This document shows positions 58,571 to 64,000 of a DNA stretch of 64,000 bases, piece after piece; the stretch's first letter is position 1; each line of letters opens with the position of its first letter. The position numbers and the translations under genes were made by a program. Location of the stretch: positions 332,206 through 396,205 of the forward strand of contig JANQNX010000010.1 in the NCBI GenBank assembly GCA_028279365.1. The letters run 5' to 3'. The DNA is from Gammaproteobacteria bacterium (GTDB lineage: Bacteria > Pseudomonadota > Gammaproteobacteria > Eutrophobiales > Eutrophobiaceae). Below the pieces are notes generated by a model. That model was not told the origin of the DNA, did not search any database, and saw only the letters and a program-made list of their open reading frames with translations.

Positions 58571-58698
58571 ATTGATTCAAGTCAAAAACACTTGCTCAAG
58601 TATAGCATGTGGAAAATATCGGCTAGTGAGTCATATCACTGACGCAGATAAGCGTTTACAATTCAATTATCCTCATTCAACAGGCAGGCTTGGTTAAC

Positions 58699-59646
58699 AT
58701 GTTTACAGTCGAAGTGGATAAACGAGTCAAAGGCGACTCACAAACAATCTGGCAGGTAATCACTAACGCCCAGTTTTTTGCTGAAGCAGCGCCGAATATC
58801 TTACGGGTAGAAGAACTCGGCGGCGAAGCAACATCATTATCACGACGAATCCATCACAAGAGCGGACGTAACTGGGAAGAGCATTGCAAACAATGGCAGC
58901 CGCAAGATAAATTCACCATGCAAATCAGCACGGAGAACTACCCACTGCCGGTCAGTTCTATTCAGCGTACCATTAGCATGCAACAGATGAAACGCAGTAC
59001 CTTAATCACCATTCAGTACGATTATACGGCCCAATATGGGCCGCTGGGTTTCTTTATTGACAAGTATCAAATCAGACCGGTGTTAAAAATCTTTGCTACC
59101 CAACTGTTAGATAATCTGGCGCGCAAAATTAACCAAACCGGTGATAATCGAATCATCTCAGCGCAGACTATCCTGGAGAGTAAAGACTCAACCATTTATA
59201 CCATTACGCCAACGACACTAATTGCGGAAGCGTGCAAAATATTGACAGAGAAACGAATCGGTTGTGTGATTGCACTGGATGAGACAAATAAAATTGCCGG
59301 CATTCTATCTGAACGCGATATTGTCAATGCAATAGCCAATGCTGATGAGCCTGTTCTTAACAATCAGGCAAAACAACATATGACCAGTAATGTTATCCTC
59401 TGTCACCCTGACGACAGCATTGATGAATTGATGTCCAGCATGAGCGAGAGACGTATTCGCCATTTACCGGTTGTCGATGATAATGAAACCCTGCTCGGTG
59501 TGATTAGTATCGGTGACATTATTAATCATCGCATGTCTGAACTTGAATTGGAGTCGGATGCCATGCATCAATACATCGAAGGTAGGAAATGGCGAGAAGT
59601 GGCGATGCAGATCGGCCGCGATGCCGCGTCGGAAGAGTTTTCCTGA
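58699..59646 (+). CDS. SRPBCC-CBS two-domain protein
   Basis: 315 residues from the ATG at 58699. The first half (1-150) is an SRPBCC/polyketide-cyclase-like ligand fold (VDKRVKGDSQTIWQVITNAQFFAEAAPNILRVEEL). The second half holds a CBS pair: STIYTITPTTLIAEACKILTEKRIGCVIALDE, LSERDIVNAIAN, and a repeat VILCHPDDSIDELMSSMSERRIRHLPVVDD with VISIGDIINHRM. CBS pairs bind adenine nucleotides and a lipid-like ligand may sit in the first domain. It is divergent from rnfC. The function is unknown. Confidence 0.88.
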   Translation: MFTVEVDKRVKGDSQTIWQVITNAQFFAEAAPNILRVEELGGEATSLSRRIHHKSGRNWEEHCKQWQPQDKFTMQISTENYPLPVSSIQRTISMQQMKRSTLITIQYDYTAQYGPLGFFIDKYQIRPVLKIFATQLLDNLARKINQTGDNRIISAQTILESKDSTIYTITPTTLIAEACKILTEKRIGCVIALDETNKIAGILSERDIVNAIANADEPVLNNQAKQHMTSNVILCHPDDSIDELMSSMSERRIRHLPVVDDNETLLGVISIGDIINHRMSELELESDAMHQYIEGRKWREVAMQIGRDAASEEFS

Positions 59647-59657
59647 GCGATACCCAC

Positions 59658-60206
59658 TCAGGGTAATTCAGTCAACACCTGTTGCGCTGGTTTTCTTATT
59701 GTTTTTGGCACCTCCGCCGCGTAGCCATACCAGACAATACCAATAATTTTTTCTGCTTCCGGATCCACCCAGACCAAATCATAAAAACGTTCATCACGCG
59801 TCACCGGACCCGTGGACCATTTTGAACCGATGCCCTGCTCGCATAAAACCAACATTAAATTCTGGATCGCGCAACAACAGGCCGCATAGTCTTCGGTATA
59901 TTTCAATTCATCATCCGATTTAATGCAGGTCACTACCAACCAGCCGGGAATCGACATCCAACGTGCGTATTTTTTTTCCGCCGCCTCCTCGCCTTTACTG
60001 CTAATCAACATGCTGCGATTCAATTCACACACCGACTTGATGGTCTCTTGCTGTAACAAATAGAAATGCCAGGGTTCGGTCAGGTGATGATTAGGTGCCC
60101 AACACGCAGTCTCGATTGCAGTCTTGATAACTGAATCATCCACTGGCTTACCAGCGATGTAGTCGTGAATCGTACGTCGTTTTCGAATCAGTTGGTTGAT
60201 GTCCAT
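59658..60206 (-). CDS. Nitroreductase family protein
   Basis: 182 residues of the FMN-dependent nitroreductase fold: RKRRTIHDYIAGKPVDDSVI at the start, CWAPNHHLTEPWHFYLL for FMN binding, CCCAIQNLMLVLCEQGIGSKW and IIGIVWYGYAAEVPK. It uses NAD(P)H to reduce nitro compounds or quinones. It resembles YdjA-type small members. It stands alone, converging on the SRPBCC-CBS gene. Confidence 0.92.
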   Translation of the reverse strand: MDINQLIRKRRTIHDYIAGKPVDDSVIKTAIETACWAPNHHLTEPWHFYLLQQETIKSVCELNRSMLISSKGEEAAEKKYARWMSIPGWLVVTCIKSDDELKYTEDYAACCCAIQNLMLVLCEQGIGSKWSTGPVTRDERFYDLVWVDPEAEKIIGIVWYGYAAEVPKTIRKPAQQVLTELP

Positions 60207-60552
60207 GCTTGAATATATAAGAAAATGAAACTGATTATATCAACCCGATGGTGCAACGCACCTTGGTATTTTCTCAATACCAGTGAGTGAAACAAACCTA
60301 ATCCTGCTAGCTCGGTCACTGCCAATTTACCCGGCAAAAATCGCAAAAAAACACTCGTCTGATCACTGTGAAATTAACCTGAATAGGCAAGTTTAACAAA
60401 TTTGTCCTATACAAAAATAAAAAATAAATGTACAGCTTTTCAATTAGTTATAAAAAATAATGTCCAACACTTGAACAAGTTTGACGATACTGGTCGACTA
60501 ATGTCGACATTATGTCTAGTCTTGTCTCATGAAAATTTCAGAGGTCTAACTT
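60207..60552. other. Intergenic region with promoters of the nitroreductase and MerR-type genes
   Basis: 346 bp without a convincing gene. It has hairpins GGTGC-AAC-GCACC and TGGTATT-TTCTC-AATACCA near 60250-60285. A TTTGT-CCTAT-ACAAA palindrome lies near 60390-60420, with further TGTAC and TGTCC boxes behind it. These may be operator sites of the MerR-type regulator, which is inference. Confidence 0.4.
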
Positions 60553-61542
60553 ATGTCTACTGTTACAAAAGCTGTACAAAACAAGCTACCGACTACATTC
60601 AAAATCGGTGCGGTATCAAGGATTACCAACATACCGGTTGATACCTTAAGAATTTGGGAAAGACGTTATAGTGTGGTCGTACCGATTCGTTCAGATAACG
60701 CTGATCGGCTTTACCAACGTGAGGATATCAACCGACTTACTTTGCTAAAGATGCTGGTCGATAGAAGTCATTCGATTGGTAGTATCGCGCACTTATCCAA
60801 CGAAGAGTTAATCGAGCGTCTCGACATACACGACGAGAAGAATTCACAAATCAAAGTGAATCGGGATTCAAACATCAACCCGCTCAAGGTTGCAGTCATC
60901 GGTGATGTATTGTCACTACAATTGGAACATAACAAAATCGTTGATAACCGCATTGACTTTGAAGGTTTGTACCAAACCCAGGAAGAATACCTGAATAACA
61001 AACCTCAGCATCCGGTCGATATATTAGTTGTTGAATATCCGGCTATTCAGGAAGACACCCTGTTTGCAATTGATGATCTGTACCGTCAATCTGGCGCGAA
61101 AAAAATGTTGATTGTTTATGGTTTCACCAACAGTGGCGCAAAGAAGCTGTTGAATGAGAGCCGATATACGCTGGTGCCCGCACCCATTACCGTTGAACAT
61201 CTGCATGCAGAAATCAAACAGCTGTTAGAGACATCAGATAAGAACGGTCAGGCAGTCACTGAAGTATCGGTTGATAAACCGGCACCAACAAGAATATACA
61301 GCAACAACCAGTTGATCAAATTATCATCCGCCTCCAGCACAATTAAATGCGAGTGCCCTCAGCATTTATCCAGCATCATTCTGAAATTGGTACAGTTTGA
61401 AGTTTACAGCGAACAATGTGAGAACCGCGGGCTGGATGACGCCAAACTGCATGCCTATCTTGGCAAAATGACTGGCCATGCACGCTCAGTGATGGAAAAG
61501 GCCCTGACCGAGGTGGTCAAAGCTGAAGGGATAGAAGTGTAG
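60553..61542 (+). CDS. MerR-type regulator with a degenerate C-terminal sensor domain
   Basis: 329 residues with an N-terminal MerR helix-turn-helix (KIGAVSRITNIPVDTLRIWERRYSVVVPIRSDNADRLYQREDINRLTLL). The layout resembles the CarH/LitR light- and B12-dependent regulators. The B12-binding DxHxxG motif is absent, though a Rossmann-like region (LKVAVIGDVLSLQL, VDILVVEYPA, LIVYGFTNSGAKKLL) remains. It may bind another ligand or work by partner contact. It overlaps the hydrolase gene by 1 bp, so the two form a unit. Confidence 0.85.
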   Translation: MSTVTKAVQNKLPTTFKIGAVSRITNIPVDTLRIWERRYSVVVPIRSDNADRLYQREDINRLTLLKMLVDRSHSIGSIAHLSNEELIERLDIHDEKNSQIKVNRDSNINPLKVAVIGDVLSLQLEHNKIVDNRIDFEGLYQTQEEYLNNKPQHPVDILVVEYPAIQEDTLFAIDDLYRQSGAKKMLIVYGFTNSGAKKLLNESRYTLVPAPITVEHLHAEIKQLLETSDKNGQAVTEVSVDKPAPTRIYSNNQLIKLSSASSTIKCECPQHLSSIILKLVQFEVYSEQCENRGLDDAKLHAYLGKMTGHARSVMEKALTEVVKAEGIEV

Positions 61543-62492
61543 TGTCTTTGTTATCGCTTATTCGATTTGGCGTAATTGTTTTAAGCATATTCATAACCCC
61601 AGTTGCAGTCGCTGACATTCAAAAAACGTCCGGGGAAGATAACTTCGACCCCTCCTCACCCCCCGGACGTTTTGTCAGTGTCGGACTGCACATGATGTAC
61701 ATCGATTGTATGGGTGACTCAGCACCTACGGTACTGATTGATGTAGGCCTGGCTGATGCTTCTGCAAATTGGTATAAATTAGCTAAGCAGCTTTCAAACA
61801 ATGTTAAAGTCTGCCTATACGACCGCGCCGGTTATGGCTTAAGCGATACCGGACCCGGTGCCAGGACAACGTCACAAATTACCAAAGAACTGCATGCCTT
61901 ACTTGATAAAGCCGAAGTACCTGGCCCTTATATCCTGGTTGGGCATTCGTTTGGTGGATTTACCGCACGTTATTTTGCAACAAGCTATCCTGAAGAAACT
62001 GCAGGCCTGGTGCTGGTGGAATCATCACATCCCGATCAAATCTATCGTCTGGCTGGTCTGGATAAAATCAATAAAAAACCACTAAAAGTTGCCAGGCGAG
62101 AACCACCACCGGATCACATGAACGCTTTTGAAAAACGCTGGTACTTTCTTAACTCAAGTCGTAAAGCCACCTTTGCCCAAATGGAAGAGCTGCGTTACTT
62201 CAAGGACAGTGCGTTTGAGGTAAAACATGCCGGTCCACTTCCCGACGTACCGTTGGCGGTGCTGACTAGAGGTAAGCACCAACTCCCGGAAGTCGACGGC
62301 GTTTCACTGGAACAGGAATGGCAAGATATGCAGTCAGAACTGCTTACGCTGAGTCGCAATAGCTGGCAGCAGATTATTAAAGACGCTGGGCATAATCTTT
62401 ATGCTGATGCGCCAGACATTGTTATCTCAACTATTTTAAAAGTCGTTGAACAAGTAAGAGCAAAACGTATATCAAAACTGATTGTTCATTAG
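61542..62492 (+). CDS. Exported alpha/beta hydrolase
   Basis: 316 residues from a GTG that overlaps the preceding stop. A signal peptide (LIRFGVIVLSIFITPVAVA) suggests export to the periplasm. The fold motifs are YDRAGYGLSDTGPGARTTSQI, nucleophile Ser in LVGHSFGGFTARYFATSYP, and the C-terminal His in DAGHNLYADAPD. The substrate is unknown. Coupling to the MerR-type regulator suggests that they are expressed together. Confidence 0.9.
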   Translation: MSLLSLIRFGVIVLSIFITPVAVADIQKTSGEDNFDPSSPPGRFVSVGLHMMYIDCMGDSAPTVLIDVGLADASANWYKLAKQLSNNVKVCLYDRAGYGLSDTGPGARTTSQITKELHALLDKAEVPGPYILVGHSFGGFTARYFATSYPEETAGLVLVESSHPDQIYRLAGLDKINKKPLKVARREPPPDHMNAFEKRWYFLNSSRKATFAQMEELRYFKDSAFEVKHAGPLPDVPLAVLTRGKHQLPEVDGVSLEQEWQDMQSELLTLSRNSWQQIIKDAGHNLYADAPDIVISTILKVVEQVRAKRISKLIVH

Positions 62493-62767
62493 CTACATCC
62501 GTCATTATTCAGCTCGTCAAACGGACAGGCTTTCGCAAACTTGCCTATAGGTAGAAAAGACCTCGTAAAATTACACAACTGCACGGCTTAAGCTCTGACT
62601 GAGACCTGTTTATATCTTTGTTTTTATTGGAATAATCCATGGTAACTGAAACAGAATCTAAATAGCTAATATTTCAGTATCTCAACCTTTTCATAAGTTT
62701 TTTTTATTAAGGAAAATGCATGCGCTGCCGTTAAGAAGGTATCAAAAATTTTCAAAGGACTCATATT

Positions 62768-63127
62768 GTGAGCGCACAAGTACAAACAACTGAAAGACGG
62801 CGGGAAATACGCTTCAAATTTCAGAATAAAGTCTACCTACAAAGTGATAACGAGTTTGTTGGGTATGCTGAGAATGTTCACATGCATGGCATGATGCTGG
62901 TGAGTCCTGATCCGATACCGGAACTTGAAAAAATCGAGCTTTGGTTTTCATCCAACACTGATGAAAAAGAAGAGGATAAGATTTTTATCTGCGCGTATCG
63001 CGTATGGCAAAGTATTACCAATGACGGTGCAAGATTATATTGCTCAGGCTTACATTTTGAAGAACCGGGTGAAGATACCAAAGAAAAACTGCATAGTTTA
63101 ATACTGGAGCTGGATGAATATAGCTAG
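62768..63127 (+). CDS. PilZ-domain protein
   Basis: 119 residues from a GTG preceded by AAAGGA. It is a single PilZ domain with the RxxxR motif in TERRREIRFKF and, where D/NxSxxG is expected, NVHMHG with His in place of Ser. It may bind c-di-GMP with altered affinity. The 275-bp leader holds three small stem-loops without a recognisable riboswitch. Its partners among the diguanylate cyclases in the window are unknown. Confidence 0.85.
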   Translation: MSAQVQTTERRREIRFKFQNKVYLQSDNEFVGYAENVHMHGMMLVSPDPIPELEKIELWFSSNTDEKEEDKIFICAYRVWQSITNDGARLYCSGLHFEEPGEDTKEKLHSLILELDEYS

Positions 63128-63158
63128 ATTTATACATGAGCGATAACAAGCTTCACAG

Positions 63159-63497
63159 CTAAGATAAAATAAAAGCCGCACCAATCTCACAGATTAATAA
63201 AAAACCCATAAACGACATAATCATTAATGGCATAGAGGGCAAGACCCAAAGCAAAGTCATCAATATAGCAAGCCACTTATTAGTTCTGGTAGCCAATAAA
63301 ACAGAAATACTTTTAATGCCTGCAAATAATATGACTGGAGCAAACCAGAACAAGACACCAACTGAACGTGCCGCCCCATCAAGACCTACACTGTCGACCA
63401 GACTCAAGGATAGTATAGCTAGCAAGATCGCGATAAAAGGCGACACCAGCCAGCATTTATCTTTCAATGTCATTGGCTGTTTGTCTGCACTTCCCAT
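63159..63497 (-). CDS. Small membrane protein of unknown function
   Basis: 112 residues with three or four hydrophobic segments (LVSPFIAILLAILSLSLVDS, VLFWFAPVILFAGI, WLAILMTLLWVLPSMPLMIMSFMGFLLIC). The start codon lies directly against the dUTPase stop, so it is co-transcribed with that gene. No family recognised. Confidence 0.65.
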   Translation of the reverse strand: MGSADKQPMTLKDKCWLVSPFIAILLAILSLSLVDSVGLDGAARSVGVLFWFAPVILFAGIKSISVLLATRTNKWLAILMTLLWVLPSMPLMIMSFMGFLLICEIGAAFILS

Positions 63498-63935
63498 TTA
63501 ACCAATCTGCTTATTATCGTCTTCCGTTTTAGTCGATTGTTTGTAATCGCTATCCTGTCGTTTTAAATTGACCGCGTGCTTTTGTTGATAGATATCCATG
63601 ACCTTGTCAGCATCCAGTCCGGCACACATCATTGCCGACACCAAAAAGTGCAAAATATCGATCAGTTCAACCCGAATATTTTGCATATCGATCTCGTCTT
63701 TACTCCACCATTTCCAGAGTAATTCTTCATCCAATTCGATCAGCTCTTCTTTCATGGCTTTGGAATAATTCATCAACCATTCATTCGGTAAGTCATTCAC
63801 GCTGACTTTATTTTCTGCTGCCGCAGCGATAATCGCCTGCATGGACAATGCGTTTCCGTCCTTGTCAGTTAATTTATTTTTTGCGAACACATAATCATTT
63901 AATTCAGTTTGCATTGCGAAAATCTTGTCAAGCAT
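63498..63935 (-). CDS. dUTPase, dimeric (all-alpha) type
   Basis: 145 residues from the ATG at 63935, with GGGGCAG as ribosome site. It has the all-alpha NTP pyrophosphatase motifs KEELIELDEELLWKWW (ExxE metal ligands) and RVELIDILHFLVSAMMCAG (ExxD-type ligands). This fits the dimeric dUTPase family of Leishmania and Campylobacter. It would hydrolyse dUTP to dUMP and so feed thymidylate synthesis while keeping uracil out of DNA. Confidence 0.88.
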   Translation of the reverse strand: MLDKIFAMQTELNDYVFAKNKLTDKDGNALSMQAIIAAAAENKVSVNDLPNEWLMNYSKAMKEELIELDEELLWKWWSKDEIDMQNIRVELIDILHFLVSAMMCAGLDADKVMDIYQQKHAVNLKRQDSDYKQSTKTEDDNKQIG

Positions 63936-64000
63936 GGTCTGCCCCGTGTTGATGTAAATTTTGTCTAAACTACCATGCTTATCGACATTCACAAGTCCTG

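Noticed and set aside
60402-60641. 79-codon open frame ahead of the MerR-type gene
   Set aside because: It overlaps the MerR start in another frame, spans the likely promoter region and has no protein-like composition or ribosome site.
62510-62590. Possible c-di-GMP-I riboswitch in front of the PilZ gene
   Set aside because: Only a CGCAAA-like piece and three unrelated small stems are present; the GEMM core and its tetraloop-receptor layout cannot be traced.

Overview
The window looks like chromosomal DNA of a free-living, ubiquinone-using, probably aquatic gammaproteobacterium of moderate GC. Its housekeeping genes are arranged as in that class: apaG-apaH, lgt-thyA, uvrA facing an MFS gene and ssb, rplM-rpsI, coq7, zapE, rmuC, and cysI followed by a DUF934 gene. 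The genus cannot be fixed from the sequence alone.

The most interesting part is the left end, from about 6634 leftwards to beyond position 1. It is a seven-gene leftward operon: a NitT/TauT-type ABC importer (binding protein, permease, ATPase), a creatininase-fold amidohydrolase, a glutamine-synthetase-like ligase, a membrane di-iron desaturase/hydroxylase and a TIM-barrel isomerase-like protein cut by the window edge. Its leader carries a sequence that matches the guanidine-I (ykkC subtype 1) riboswitch. Upstream of the leader is a well-formed sigma-54 promoter, and upstream of that are two NtrC-like sites 31 bp apart. No urea carboxylase, allophanate hydrolase or ureohydrolase-type guanidine hydrolase gene is visible. 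The operon is therefore a candidate for a different, nitrogen-limited route for using guanidine or a guanidino compound. Genes beyond position 1 are unknown.

The region from 6.7 to 10.4 kb is ordinary: comM, apaG, apaH, an alkyltransferase-like gene and an IspZ/YciB-like membrane protein. From 10.4 to 12.5 kb there is a small AT-rich accessory patch with two orphan genes and an array of hairpins. From 12.5 to 15.2 kb lie folA, an mlaC-like gene, thyA and lgt. From 15.3 to 25.6 kb there are signalling genes (HDOD, diguanylate cyclase, PAS histidine kinase and response regulator) mixed with gluconeogenic and glyoxylate metabolism (GTP-type pckG, malate synthase G) and a PfkB-family kinase.

From 25.6 to 39.3 kb: uvrA, an MFS transporter, ssb, a 1539-residue PAS/GAF/GGDEF/EAL protein, pyk and the sulfite reductase pair. 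From 39.3 to 49.4 kb: zapE, a membrane zinc protease, a radical SAM protein, rmuC, a HAD phosphatase, oxyR, a Deg protease, hsp20, coq7, rplM and rpsI. A tRNA-Gln follows, set between two hairpin-repeat modules, one of which ends in a copy of the tRNA 3' end.

From 50.0 to 55.8 kb the theme is iron and aldehyde metabolism: two Fur-box-like sites, three small unknown proteins, a structured intergenic region, an ExaC-type aldehyde dehydrogenase with its DUF779 partner, and feoAB. From 56 to 64 kb: two small exported proteins, a stand-alone rnfC, an SRPBCC-CBS protein, a nitroreductase, a MerR-type regulator with an alpha/beta hydrolase, a PilZ protein, a small membrane protein and a dimeric-type dUTPase. 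No prophage, insertion sequence or CRISPR array was seen.
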